From positions 1 through 37,745 of the forward strand of contig JAGBDC010000001.1 of the NCBI GenBank assembly GCA_017937705.1: a stretch of 37,745 nucleotides of DNA. The letters are read 5' to 3'. Made by a program: the position numbers and the translations under genes. This document shows, in pieces, positions 17,517 to 25,797 of this stretch; position 1 is the first letter of the stretch; each line of letters begins with the position of its first letter. This DNA is from Alphaproteobacteria bacterium. Its GTDB lineage: Bacteria > Pseudomonadota > Alphaproteobacteria > RF32 > CAG-239. The notes under the pieces are model-generated. The model was given only the letters and a program-made list of their open reading frames with translations. It did no database searches and was not told where the DNA came from.

Positions 17517-17544
17517 TTTATACGATACTCTTTTAATTGAACAA
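17517..17544 (-). promoter_or_regulatory. Possible promoter of pepF
   Basis: On the minus strand TTGTTC (17539-17544), 16-base spacer, TATAAA (17517-17522); about 49 bases before the ATG. Confidence 0.45.
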
Positions 17545-17616
17545 AATCAACAAAAAAATACTACTTTTTGGCTATTTTTTGTTTTTTTGGCTATCAAAAA
17601 CTTAATTTGTAATATC

Positions 17617-18147
17617 TTATCCGAAAACTTGCTCCACTAACTTTTTGTATTCTTTATATTCTCTTGTATTTTTTATTTCTTCGAAACATTCCACAAGACC
17701 TTTATAGTACCATCCTTGCATGGTTTTGTCTTTAACATTAAAACGTTCCCATAATTTGTCGCCGATTTTCTCATAATCGTTGGCCATTGAACGCATATTA
17801 GATAATTTATCGCCCATTGCGACAATCTTGATTTCTGTCGGTTCATTTTTTAATGTTTGGAGAGTGTGTGATTTTCTTTCGTGCCAAGTTTTATCTTTAT
17901 CCTCACTTTCTCCGGCAACTATTCGTGCTATTTTTTCACCAAATTCATTTTTTATATCTTCATAAGTGACATCGGTATCTTCGATTGTGTCATGCAAAAG
18001 AGCAGCTATAATCAAATCTATATCATCGGTCATTCTGGCAACTATTGAAGCTGCTTCAAGGGGATGGAGAATAAACGGAGTATCACATCCTTTTCTGGTT
18101 GCTCCGCAATGAGCATTAATTGCAAAATTTAAGGCTTTATTTATCAT
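17617..18147 (-). CDS. Small alarmone hydrolase-like HD protein (Mesh1/SpoT type)
   Basis: A 176-residue single-domain HD phosphohydrolase resembling the (p)ppGpp hydrolase domain of RelA/SpoT proteins. Visible motifs are TRKGCDTPFILHPLEAA near 17-33 (metal ligand His28), AALLHDTIEDT with His52-Asp53, and VAMGDKLSNMRSM near 109-121 with the conserved Asp. No synthetase, TGS or ACT domain is present, so it is a stand-alone hydrolase. In other bacteria such proteins remove ppGpp or related nucleotides; Mesh1 can also act on NADPH. A strong GGAGGGAG precedes the ATG. Transcribed alone, divergent from ackA. Confidence 0.85.
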   Translation of the reverse strand: MINKALNFAINAHCGATRKGCDTPFILHPLEAASIVARMTDDIDLIIAALLHDTIEDTDVTYEDIKNEFGEKIARIVAGESEDKDKTWHERKSHTLQTLKNEPTEIKIVAMGDKLSNMRSMANDYEKIGDKLWERFNVKDKTMQGWYYKGLVECFEEIKNTREYKEYKKLVEQVFG

Positions 18148-18177
18148 AATCTCCCTCCTCTGTCGAATTGTATTGAT

Positions 18178-18206
18178 ATGTTAACAGATTGGTACAAATT
18201 AGTAAA
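18178..18206 (-). promoter_or_regulatory. Promoter of the small alarmone hydrolase gene
   Basis: On the minus strand TTTACT (18201-18206), 17-base spacer, TAACAT (18178-18183). Confidence 0.5.
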
Positions 18207-18235
18207 CGATATATAAATATGGCTGTGGTTTATTT

Positions 18236-18262
18236 ATGACATTTTGTTTCTTTTTTTATAAT
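18236..18262 (+). promoter_or_regulatory. Possible promoter of ackA
   Basis: A consensus TATAAT (18257-18262) with ATGACA (18236-18241) only 15 bases upstream. The short spacer makes the -35 uncertain. Confidence 0.45.
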
Positions 18263-18306
18263 ATACTTTACAATGCCATACAGATATTAAAGTAAGGACT
18301 GTTTAC

Positions 18307-19491
18307 ATGAAAAAAATTTTAGTAATAAATTCCGGTTCATCTTCGTTAAAATTTCAACTCTTTGCGACAGATGGTAATGAATATAAGGTTATAATAAAAG
18401 GCTTAGCAGAGCGTATCGGTATTGACGGCTCCAATATCTCCTATCAAAAAGAAGGAGAAGAAAAGCAAGTCGAGACTATTCCTTTGGACAATCATAAAAC
18501 AACCCTTAAAGCTATTTTAGATATATTGCTGAAAGGTTCTCTGAAAAGCATTGATGAGTTATGGGCTATCGGACATAGACTCGGGCACGGCGGAGAATAT
18601 TTTGACAAATCGGTTGTTATCGATGATGAGGTCATGGAAAAAATCTACGAAACAAAAGATTTATTACCTCTTCATGGCAATGCTTTTGTATATGGAATCG
18701 AAGCAATGAAAAGTTTGTTACCTAATATAAAACAAGTTGCTACTTTTGATTCCGCTTTTCATCAAACCATGCCTAAAGAGGCATTTTTGTATGCTTTGCC
18801 ATTGGAACAATACGAAAAATATCGAATTAGAAGATATGGTTTCCATGGTACATCACATTATTATGTATCTAATGAACTGCGAAAGATTATGCCGAGTGCA
18901 GAAAAAATTATTTCTTGTCATTTGGGAAGCGGTTCTTCAATAACTGCAATTAAAAACGGAAAAAGTATTGATACATCATTTGGTTTTGCAGCAAGTTGCG
19001 GGGTTACAATGGGAACAAGATGTGGCGATATAGATGCCTATATTCCTCTTTATATAATGCAAACTCAAAACAAAACCGCTGATGAAGTAAATCAGATGAT
19101 GAACAAAGAATCCGGGCTTTGGGCTCTATCGGGAGGGTATTCAGATACACGAGATATTGAAAAAATGTATAACGAAGGCAATGAACAAGCTATTACAACC
19201 ATCAATATTTATGTTCATAATGTTATAAAATATATTGGTGCTTATACTGCTGAAATGGGAGGAGTTGATGCCATAATTTTCACTGCGGGAATTGGTGAAA
19301 ATTCATCATTTTTACGACAAAAAATATGCGAGCGGCTAAAATTTATGGGAGTGGAAATAGATGAAGAAAAGAATAAACTTCGCTCTCAATTTGTTGAACT
19401 ATCAACCCCTGCAAGCAAAGTTAAAGTATATATGATACCTACTAACGAAGAACTGGTAATAGCTCAAGATACATATAAACTTTGTGCGTAA
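18307..19491 (+). CDS. ackA: Acetate kinase
   Basis: Interconverts acetyl phosphate plus ADP and acetate plus ATP. The 394 residues match the family. Signatures: VINSGSSSLKFQLF at the N-terminus, TFDSAFHQTMP, RRYGFHGTSHYYVS, HLGSGSSITAIKNGKS, TRCGDIDAYI and FTAGIGENSSFLR. AAGGA lies eight bases before the ATG. No phosphotransacetylase gene (pta) is adjacent, although the two are often an operon; it must be elsewhere if the acetate pathway is complete. The gene is monocistronic, with a terminator immediately after the stop. It suggests substrate-level ATP formation in a fermentative or oxygen-limited life style. Confidence 0.97.
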   Translation: MKKILVINSGSSSLKFQLFATDGNEYKVIIKGLAERIGIDGSNISYQKEGEEKQVETIPLDNHKTTLKAILDILLKGSLKSIDELWAIGHRLGHGGEYFDKSVVIDDEVMEKIYETKDLLPLHGNAFVYGIEAMKSLLPNIKQVATFDSAFHQTMPKEAFLYALPLEQYEKYRIRRYGFHGTSHYYVSNELRKIMPSAEKIISCHLGSGSSITAIKNGKSIDTSFGFAASCGVTMGTRCGDIDAYIPLYIMQTQNKTADEVNQMMNKESGLWALSGGYSDTRDIEKMYNEGNEQAITTINIYVHNVIKYIGAYTAEMGGVDAIIFTAGIGENSSFLRQKICERLKFMGVEIDEEKNKLRSQFVELSTPASKVKVYMIPTNEELVIAQDTYKLCA

Positions 19492-19519
19492 AAAAGGAGC
19501 GGTTTCCCGCTCCTTTTTT
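19491..19519. terminator. Bidirectional terminator between ackA and the outer-membrane protein gene
   Basis: GGAGCGG and CCGCTCC pair around TTTC, with A run on the left and T run on the right, so it can work for both converging genes. Confidence 0.9.
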
Positions 19520-19531
19520 ATCTTTGACCAA

Positions 19532-20317
19532 TTAGAACAATACTTTTAAGTTTACACCTGCGGTATAGTCATAATCAATGTATTTATCAGATGTTCCGTC
19601 AAGATAATAATCTCCGAATACACCGACAGCTACATTATCTTTTACAAAATAGTTAGCTTCTGCTTGAACATACCATTCGTTTGTATTTGAACCATCATCG
19701 GTTTCAAATTCATAACGAATACCTGCATCAAGAGCGGCTTTATCAAATGTTTTGTGGAAACCGGCAAACACTGTGTAATAAATATCTCTATCACTTTCAT
19801 CAATATCACCGTCAGCCGTAAACATTGCATAAGGTGTTAAGCCATTATCCATAGCATAACCTACTTGAGCTTCAAATTTCAATGCTTTATACCAATCGTC
19901 ATTCCAAGCATCTTTATGTCCATACCAAGAAGATTCATCGTATGTATAATAACCTAAGCCAACTTGCGTCAACAAACGTCCGTTGCTCCAGTTATATTTT
20001 ACACCAACTTCATAATCGAGGTTAATTTCGTTGTTATATGCACGATTGGTCAAACCTTCAAAATCAAAAGCATTGGCAATTGCACCATAAACTGAGAAAT
20101 TGTCTGTTACACCATAGGTAAGATGTTCTTTTGCAAACAAATCTTCCCATGCATAATCAACATCTTTGAAATTTGTACGTTCATAAAAAACGCTGGTATT
20201 AGAAAGAACTTCACCTTTAGCAGGCAAAAACAAAGAACCTGTAAAATCTTTTGCAGATGCAGCGCCAGCAATTAATGTTGCAGCAGCAGTAGTTAAAAGC
20301 ATAGTTTTAAAGTTCAT
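19532..20317 (-). CDS. Outer-membrane beta-barrel protein
   Basis: A 261-residue exported protein. A classic signal peptide ends at AGAASA, cleaved before KDFTGS. The mature part is a run of alternating amphipathic strands with many Tyr, Trp, Asp and Gly, and it ends NLKVLF with the C-terminal Phe that BamA recognises. At about 240 mature residues it would form a small barrel of about 10-12 strands. GGAG lies eight bases before the ATG and the mRNA leader is long (more than 80 bases). The gene is alone. It may be a small porin or a barrel of unknown transport function; a specific family could not be assigned by eye. Confidence 0.85.
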   Translation of the reverse strand: MNFKTMLLTTAAATLIAGAASAKDFTGSLFLPAKGEVLSNTSVFYERTNFKDVDYAWEDLFAKEHLTYGVTDNFSVYGAIANAFDFEGLTNRAYNNEINLDYEVGVKYNWSNGRLLTQVGLGYYTYDESSWYGHKDAWNDDWYKALKFEAQVGYAMDNGLTPYAMFTADGDIDESDRDIYYTVFAGFHKTFDKAALDAGIRYEFETDDGSNTNEWYVQAEANYFVKDNVAVGVFGDYYLDGTSDKYIDYDYTAGVNLKVLF

Positions 20318-20462
20318 GAGATAGTCTCCTTTTTTTTGTTAAACTGTCCGGATTTAGTCCCCGGGATGACTTGAGCTTATTTGTATATTATTTAATAATC
20401 AATTAATTTTTTAAGTTATCCTAATAACAAAAAATTTCGATTAAGAAACATTTTTAAAACTG

Positions 20463-20490
20463 TTGCAAAAATAAAATTTATCAGTATAAT
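20463..20490 (+). promoter_or_regulatory. Promoter of the histidine-phosphatase operon
   Basis: TTGCAA (20463-20468), 16-base spacer, consensus TATAAT (20485-20490). Start near 20497, 28 bases before the ATG. Confidence 0.7.
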
Positions 20491-20524
20491 TAATGCGTTA
20501 TAAATTATATTATATGGTAAAAAT

Positions 20525-21103
20525 ATGTCAAAAATTTATATGTTTCGTCATGGTCAAAGTACCTTTAATAAACAAGGATTGATACAAGGACATACGGACA
20601 GTTCTTTGCTTACGGAATTAGGACAACAACAAGCTATTGATGCCGGAAAAAAATTGGCCGATAAGAACATTTCTCTAATTATATCTTCCCCCCTTAAAAG
20701 AGCCAAAGAAACTGCAGAATTGGTAAATAGAAGCATTGGAGCCGATATTTGTACAGATAACTGCTTTATTGAGGTAAATGTCGGTGAAGCCGAGGGCATC
20801 AGCTATCTTGAAGCAATACAAAAATATGGCGAATTTTATAAAAATTGGCGAAGCAATGATGAAAAGTTTTTGGATATTTCCATAAAAGGCGGAGAAACCA
20901 AAAGACAGGTTCGAAAACGTATTTTTGAAGGACTTAACAAATATGCTGATATAAATAAAAATATTGCCATTGCCGGACACGGAATAATTTTATCACAAAC
21001 ATTGTTGGGGCTGGGATATAAAGCAGTGGAAATAAATAATTGTTCGATTATATGTCTGAACTTCGACGGTAAAAGTTTTACCGTTGACGGGTTTGTGGAC
21101 TAA
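20525..21103 (+). CDS. Histidine phosphatase (phosphoglycerate-mutase-like)
   Basis: A 192-residue member of the histidine phosphatase superfamily. The catalytic RHGQ is at residues 8-11 (MFRHGQSTFN). A basic SSPLKRAKETAEL segment lies at about 55-67, and the second catalytic His is in AGHGIILSQ near 152. Enzymes of this size include cofactor-dependent phosphoglycerate mutases, alpha-ribazole phosphatase (CobC) and broad phosphatases; the short length points to a phosphatase, not the glycolytic mutase. It is the first gene of a three-gene operon. The ribosome site is weak. The substrate is unknown. Confidence 0.87.
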   Translation: MSKIYMFRHGQSTFNKQGLIQGHTDSSLLTELGQQQAIDAGKKLADKNISLIISSPLKRAKETAELVNRSIGADICTDNCFIEVNVGEAEGISYLEAIQKYGEFYKNWRSNDEKFLDISIKGGETKRQVRKRIFEGLNKYADINKNIAIAGHGIILSQTLLGLGYKAVEINNCSIICLNFDGKSFTVDGFVD

Positions 21104-21107
21104 TTGC

Positions 21108-21821
21108 ATGAAAAAGAATTGGAAAATTATACTCATCATTTTTTGTTGCTTGTTTTGTTGGTTTGGCAAAAAACCTTTATACCAGTTTTTATGGGGAGAA
21201 TATACCGGACGACAAATTGAAATAGGCGAAGAAAAGTTTGAACGCTTTCCTGAAAATCAACCATGGGATAAAGCCCAAATAGGCGGATATGATATAGAAT
21301 ATGTATTACGTCGTAAATATTCAGTCAAAGGGAGAGTTGTATTTGTTGACTGGAACGACGGAGTAATAAAAACATGGTATCACTCTGCCGGAAGAAAAAA
21401 CGTGAAACTGTATAATGCCGTTGCTTCTGTTGATTTATCAATAATCCATGGAGAAACTGCACAAGATAATAATTGGAAGAAAATAAAGTTTGACCACGAA
21501 GAAAGAGGTTTGTTATGGTCATATAAATATGCCGATAATCCTATTGTTAACAATCATGAAATTAATAATAACCACGTAATTCCGGCAAATTTGGCCATAA
21601 AAAAAGCAATTGCAATTTTGAAAGTCGGTGATATTGTAGAAATTGAGGGCTACTTGATGGATTGGAAAGGAACCGGCAAATTTAGTCAATTTAATATAGA
21701 AACAGCTAAAGAACCCGGTGATATTCATGAAAAAATACTCTATGGAGGTCGCCCGGGGGCCGGACTTTGCAGACAATTTTATGTTACTAAAATCACTTTT
21801 GACGGATACACTTTTGAATAG
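21108..21821 (+). CDS. Membrane-anchored hypothetical protein
   Basis: A 237-residue protein with an N-terminal membrane anchor (about 6-20, IILIIFCCLFCWF) and an extracytoplasmic remainder. Features include YSVKGRVVFVDWND, the stretch NNNHVIPANLAI near 160, VGDIVEIEGYLMDW near 180 and a C-terminal GAGLCRQFYVTKI. From memory this combination (an N-x-x-x-IPAN motif, then a G-x-L strand and a G-x-G-x-C segment) resembles a widespread family of proteobacterial hypothetical proteins with an OB-like fold; I cannot name it with certainty. I start at 21108 (MKKNWK), four bases after the upstream stop. It lies between a phosphatase and an HD hydrolase in one operon, which does not settle the role. 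Confidence 0.75.
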   Translation: MKKNWKIILIIFCCLFCWFGKKPLYQFLWGEYTGRQIEIGEEKFERFPENQPWDKAQIGGYDIEYVLRRKYSVKGRVVFVDWNDGVIKTWYHSAGRKNVKLYNAVASVDLSIIHGETAQDNNWKKIKFDHEERGLLWSYKYADNPIVNNHEINNNHVIPANLAIKKAIAILKVGDIVEIEGYLMDWKGTGKFSQFNIETAKEPGDIHEKILYGGRPGAGLCRQFYVTKITFDGYTFE

Positions 21822-21830
21822 GGGTAAAAA

Positions 21831-22748
21831 ATGGAACAAATAATCAATGCAGTTAAAAATTTATTAGATAAAGATAATACTGGGCACGGATTTGACCACA
21901 TTGAGAAAGTTTATCAAAATGCTATGAAAATTTGTGATACCGAAAAAGACGCAAACAGAGATATTGTTGCGTTGGCTGCCCTGCTTCATGATTGCGATGA
22001 TTATAAACTGTTCGGAAATGAGTGTGCCGAAAAATTAATAAATTCTCGCAGAATTATGACTGAGGCCAAAATAGGTAAAAAAATACAACAAAAAGTTTGT
22101 GACATTATTTCAACAATCGGATATTCTAAACGTATTAGTGGAATTGAGCCTAAAACCTTGGAAGGACAAATCGTATCCGATGCTGATATGTTGGAAGCTA
22201 TGGGAGCCGTGGGTGTCGTGCGATGCCTGACTTTTGCACTTGCACGATGTAACAAATATGGCACTCCGCTTTTTGATAAAAATGTTTGGCCTGTGGTTAA
22301 TATGTCTGCAAAGGAATATAAAGAAAAAGATCGTCGCTCTGATAATTTTATAAATCATTTTTTTGAAAAAATGTTTAAACTTTACGAATTACTTCTAACT
22401 CCGGCAGGTAAAAAAGAAGGGGCCAGAAGACACGAATTTATGATTATCTTTTTAGAGCAATTTTTTGAAGAACAAGGTTGTGCCAACTGGAAAGCATACC
22501 TAAAAAATTATATACGAAGACAAAGAACATCCATAAGCACTAAAGCAACATTAAAAAGACTGAGAGATGCGGGAAAGAAACTGGGAAGACCCGTAGGTTC
22601 TAAAAAACCTAACAAATTAATTAAAAGAGAAGCTAAAATAAAAGAAATGCTAAAAAACAAGGAACCGAAAAGCAATATAGCAAAAAAATTAAAATGCTCT
22701 CGCTCAACATTGTACAGATATCTCAATACATGTATCAAGAAGAAATAG
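21831..22748 (+). CDS. HD-domain hydrolase fused to a resolvase-type HTH tail
   Basis: A 305-residue two-part protein. Residues 1-215 are an HD phosphohydrolase: GHGFDHIEKV with His19/His23, ALLHDCDDYKLFG with His53-Asp54, and SDADMLEAMGAVGVVR with the distal Asp at about 117-119. Residues about 230-300 resemble the C-terminus of serine recombinases: a basic linker with LGRPVGSKK at 251-259, then a helix-turn-helix ending CSRSTLYRYLN (289-299). There is no recombinase catalytic domain. The tail probably binds DNA or RNA, coupling nucleotide hydrolysis to a nucleic acid target. It ends two bases before the stop of the converging DCD-like gene. The reading frame is continuous, so it is not an obvious assembly artefact. 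Confidence 0.85.
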   Translation: MEQIINAVKNLLDKDNTGHGFDHIEKVYQNAMKICDTEKDANRDIVALAALLHDCDDYKLFGNECAEKLINSRRIMTEAKIGKKIQQKVCDIISTIGYSKRISGIEPKTLEGQIVSDADMLEAMGAVGVVRCLTFALARCNKYGTPLFDKNVWPVVNMSAKEYKEKDRRSDNFINHFFEKMFKLYELLLTPAGKKEGARRHEFMIIFLEQFFEEQGCANWKAYLKNYIRRQRTSISTKATLKRLRDAGKKLGRPVGSKKPNKLIKREAKIKEMLKNKEPKSNIAKKLKCSRSTLYRYLNTCIKKK

Positions 22749-22750
22749 AT

Positions 22751-23269
22751 TTACTTAAAATCTTTATATATCCTTGAAGCTACTGCTCCATGGTCATTCT
22801 GATATTTGCCGTTGTATAATTTTATATCACCTAATGTTTTCCAAAACGTAAGTTGAGCGATTGGCATATTTTTATATAATTTTATTGGCATTGTTGCATA
22901 CAGATGAAAAGTTACATTGCATTTGCAACCAATATCAAACAGTCCCGATGTTATATGAATAAACAGTCCAAGCCTTGCAATGCTTGATTTTGCGTGAACG
23001 ATGGGAACATAAAAATCGCTGCCGACAAATTCGTTACTGCTACCCAAAACAAATTCTCCCCGTTTTAACTCATATCCCTCATCAGGAATTTCAACTATTT
23101 TTGTATGAGGTTCTTTTTTAGGATCTAAAATCTCATCGGTATATATAACTAACTTATCGGACAAAGTTAAATCGTAAGAATTGGTAGTTACCGCATCATT
23201 ATTAAACGGCTCAATAATAATGCGATTATTTTTAACTTCTTCAATTATCTTATTACCTGTCAAAATCAT
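22751..23269 (-). CDS. dCTP-deaminase/dUTPase-family protein lacking the catalytic Glu
   Basis: A 172-residue protein of the trimeric dCTP deaminase/dUTPase fold. It shares with the upstream paralogue the start MILTG, NSYDLTL, SSIARLGL (Ser95/Ser96, Arg99) and the pattern P-I-x-L-Y-x-N-M. Where dCTP deaminase has its catalytic Glu before the P-I pattern (WTLEL in the paralogue), this protein has VTFHL with His122. It may thus be a non-deaminating nucleotide-binding partner or have a changed activity. It is the last gene of the five-gene operon, overlapping the paralogue by ATGA. Canonical Dcd is about 190 residues. Confidence 0.82.
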   Translation of the reverse strand: MILTGNKIIEEVKNNRIIIEPFNNDAVTTNSYDLTLSDKLVIYTDEILDPKKEPHTKIVEIPDEGYELKRGEFVLGSSNEFVGSDFYVPIVHAKSSIARLGLFIHITSGLFDIGCKCNVTFHLYATMPIKLYKNMPIAQLTFWKTLGDIKLYNGKYQNDHGAVASRIYKDFK

Positions 23270-23775
23270 TTTTTATGCCCCATAAATTGTTCTTCATATT
23301 TAGAAATCTGCGGTTCGGAATAAGAAGAATATCCTTCTTCATATAAGGTAGCTTCGCCATAATTTTCCCAAAACGAAATTTGCCCTATTATCATATTCGG
23401 ATAAATTCGTATCGGTTTTGCGGCAACAAGTTCCAAAGTCCATTTATGTTCTGCTCCGGTATGTCCCAAGTCGGCAGAAACTTGTAAAAAAAGCCCTAAT
23501 CTTCCGGTAGAACTGCGCCCAATTAAGGACATGGCACATTTTTTACTGCCTAAAACTTCAAATGTATGTCCCAAATAAACTCGATTGGGATAAAGAACAA
23601 ATCCCTCTTCGGGAATAGTAATGGTTTTATATTCTCCATTATCTTCTTTATATGTCAAAATATCTCCCAAACGATAATTATAACTGTTTGGATTGAGTTG
23701 TTCTTCATTAAACGGACTAATGACAATATCCCCTTTTCGGAGATATTTTTTTATTTCCGAACCGGTAAGTATCAT
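23266..23775 (-). CDS. dCTP-deaminase-like protein
   Basis: A 169-residue dCTP deaminase/dUTPase-fold protein. Key segments are NSYNYRLGD near 30, LIGRSSTGRLGL with Arg87, Ser88/Ser89 and Arg92, and KWTLELVAAKPI with Glu115, which aligns with the catalytic Glu of dCTP deaminase (Glu138 in E. coli). The order of motifs fits deamination of dCTP or a related nucleotide. The protein is shorter than housekeeping Dcd and lacks its typical C-terminal Y-x-x-R-x-x-x-K-Y tail in recognisable form. It forms a tandem pair with the next gene, so the two may build a mixed trimer. Nine bases separate it from the MccF-like gene upstream. Confidence 0.82.
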   Translation of the reverse strand: MILTGSEIKKYLRKGDIVISPFNEEQLNPNSYNYRLGDILTYKEDNGEYKTITIPEEGFVLYPNRVYLGHTFEVLGSKKCAMSLIGRSSTGRLGLFLQVSADLGHTGAEHKWTLELVAAKPIRIYPNMIIGQISFWENYGEATLYEEGYSSYSEPQISKYEEQFMGHKK

Positions 23776-23784
23776 TTATTTTCT

Positions 23785-24753
23785 CTAAAACTTCGTAATT
23801 TTAATTTTGTTACCGTCAATTACACAATGTCCGCCTATCGGAAAACTGATAATCGGAGTGGTGTGACCAAAATCAACATTTCCGACAATAACTTTGCCTT
23901 CCAATTCTTTTTTGGATAAAACCATTTTTTCCAATAGCTCTTTCGTCATCGGATTAGCAGGTTCAAAACGTCCGAAGACAATAGCTTTTACGGTTTTGAA
24001 ATCAGGATGTTGAGCAAGTGCTTGAAGGTTTCGATTAAACACCCAAAGTTCATGTTCGGCACAATGCTCTAAAAACAGAATACTGTCTTTTATATCAGGA
24101 AAATATGGAGTTCCTTTAAGCTCATCTAACAAACCTAAATTACCGCCGACAATTTTCCCTTCAGCTTTGCCGGAATTGATAGTCCAAAATCCGTCATTCT
24201 TAATAAAATTACGATTTTCCTGATCCAAAAACCACATATCATCAGACCAATCAGGAGACGGCAAAAGTTCAAAAGGTTCATCTTGCATAAAACATTTTTT
24301 GAAATATTCAACTGTATATTCTATGCCTTTTATCATCCCGAAACTTGAAAAATGTGGACCGGAATAAGTGACCAAACCGGTTTTAGCATAAATAGCATTG
24401 CATAAAGCGGTAATATCCGAAAAGCCGCAAAGTATTTTGGGATTGTTTTTAATCAACTCATAATCAATATGAGACAAAAGTTCATTAGAATTAAACCCGC
24501 CGATAGCCGTAAAAATTCCGTCAACGGTTTTGTCGGCAAAAGCTTCGTGCAAATCAGCAACTCGAGAAGCAACGGAAGATGATGCAACATCATCAAATTC
24601 ATCGGCATTGGCAGAATATGATACGGTTATTCCCATTTCTGCAAAACATTTTTTTGCAATTTCCCGACAGTCTTCTGATATTATTTTAAAGCTTCTTGAT
24701 GGTGCAATAACTCTGATATGTGATCCCGGCTTTAATTTTTTTGGAAAAATCAT
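23785..24753 (-). CDS. S66 peptidase, MccF-like
   Basis: A 322-residue serine peptidase of the LD-carboxypeptidase/MccF family. The nucleophile elbow is GFSDIT with Ser112; Glu229 in LFLEH and His297 in VDFGHTTP complete the Ser-Glu-His triad. FTAIGGFNSNELL, TYSGPHFSSFG and the Trp-containing loop SDDMWFLDQENRNF resemble the MccF subgroup of Firmicutes more than the peptidoglycan-recycling LdcA. MccF cleaves the amide between a peptide or amino acid and a nucleotide in microcin C and similar aminoacyl-adenylate mimics, giving immunity. No signal peptide, so cytoplasmic. Three bases separate it from the AlaRS-like gene. A cell-wall LD-carboxypeptidase role remains possible. Confidence 0.85.
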   Translation of the reverse strand: MIFPKKLKPGSHIRVIAPSRSFKIISEDCREIAKKCFAEMGITVSYSANADEFDDVASSSVASRVADLHEAFADKTVDGIFTAIGGFNSNELLSHIDYELIKNNPKILCGFSDITALCNAIYAKTGLVTYSGPHFSSFGMIKGIEYTVEYFKKCFMQDEPFELLPSPDWSDDMWFLDQENRNFIKNDGFWTINSGKAEGKIVGGNLGLLDELKGTPYFPDIKDSILFLEHCAEHELWVFNRNLQALAQHPDFKTVKAIVFGRFEPANPMTKELLEKMVLSKKELEGKVIVGNVDFGHTTPIISFPIGGHCVIDGNKIKITKF

Positions 24754-24756
24754 ATT

Positions 24757-25797
24757 CTACTCTCCTCTTTGTTTTTTTAATGCCATAATTGTTGCTGCAT
24801 TAAGTTCTGTAATTCTTTGCTCTTTATTGTTGAACAAATCTATAATTTTTTGATGTGCTTTTACATCTCCAAAAATCATATTTTCGGAATGATATATAAG
24901 TTTTGAAGTTTCTTCAATTCTTAAACCGCTTTTATTAGCAAAATAATGCAAACCACGCAAATATTTGTATAAAATTTTGGTTTGTTCATCTTTGCTGGAA
25001 GGCTCTAAACCTTCTCGCATGAGAGCTAAAGAAGTTATTATACAATCCTTAAATTTATGATTGGTATTTAAGGCTTCGTGATTTGGAAAAGGATAACAGT
25101 CCAAAATGTGAGGCAATCCGCAAGTTTGTTGCATAATTGACGTATCTCCGAATCCTACTTCCAAAAACAAAGGCTTTTTTGAATCTTTATCTCGGAATAT
25201 AATATAATTTCCTACATCGGAAAATTCTCCGCTTTGCCTGTTTTTAACCGCAAAATTAAAGTTTTCACCATAAACACCTTCTATTCCGATTGTATGACGA
25301 TAATATTTTTCCGGATGAGCATCGTATTCAACCGTAGGGTGTCCGGTCATTTCGACAATTTTCATCAATTCTTCATCTCGACTATTCACCCGCAGGAGAA
25401 GTTCATCATCTTCAAGACCTACCGTGTTTTTGAAAAAATCTAATGCTTGAAAAATAGCATCTTCTTTCCCTTCATACGGCCTTACCGTATCTATGTTAGT
25501 GAAATATGAACCCCATTTGGGATTAACTTCATCATTAAGCATATTTCGAATATTTCTGGTTCTTACCGAATCTTGTGCTAAAACCAATCCTGTTTCAGGA
25601 ATATTTAACGGAAGAACATAATCTTTTTTCAATGCAGAAACCGCAGCTCCGATAAAAATAACACTTTTATCTTCTTTTGAAGTTATCGGTAAAGGGGTAG
25701 CTTGTTGATAACCGTATTTTTTATAATTATCAATAAATCCTTTTACCAAAGCTTGACGATAATCATTTAATTCTTTTGCATATGGAGGAAAAAACAT
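24757..25797 (-). CDS. Stand-alone class II synthetase-like protein related to the AlaRS catalytic domain
   Basis: A 346-residue protein resembling only the catalytic and adjoining helical part of alanyl-tRNA synthetase. VIFIGAAVSALKKDYV parallels the AlaRS segment TLLFTNAGMNQFKDVF; LAQDSVRTRNIRNM parallels its SQRCVRAGGKHNDLENVG segment; LEVGFGDTSIMQQ lies where motif 3 is expected; ITSLALMREGLEPSSKDEQ parallels the IADHIRSCAFLIADGV...P helix region. The editing and C-Ala domains are absent. Such isolated domains can aminoacylate carrier proteins or small molecules, make aminoacyl-adenylates, or be regulatory. It abuts the methyltransferase gene (stop and start adjacent) and precedes the MccF-like gene. 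The AlaRS relationship is a by-eye alignment. Confidence 0.7.
   Translation of the reverse strand: MFFPPYAKELNDYRQALVKGFIDNYKKYGYQQATPLPITSKEDKSVIFIGAAVSALKKDYVLPLNIPETGLVLAQDSVRTRNIRNMLNDEVNPKWGSYFTNIDTVRPYEGKEDAIFQALDFFKNTVGLEDDELLLRVNSRDEELMKIVEMTGHPTVEYDAHPEKYYRHTIGIEGVYGENFNFAVKNRQSGEFSDVGNYIIFRDKDSKKPLFLEVGFGDTSIMQQTCGLPHILDCYPFPNHEALNTNHKFKDCIITSLALMREGLEPSSKDEQTKILYKYLRGLHYFANKSGLRIEETSKLIYHSENMIFGDVKAHQKIIDLFNNKEQRITELNAATIMALKKQRGE

Noticed and set aside
13575..17616. Integrated element bounded by the tRNA-Gln 3' end
   Set aside because: I found no second copy of the tRNA end near 15600 or 17616 and no integrase, so no boundaries can be claimed.
17469..17616. Bacteroidota-type TAnnTTTG promoter before pepF
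   Set aside because: No exact match with the paired upstream TTTG at the right distance was found; an ordinary -35/-10 pair fits as well.
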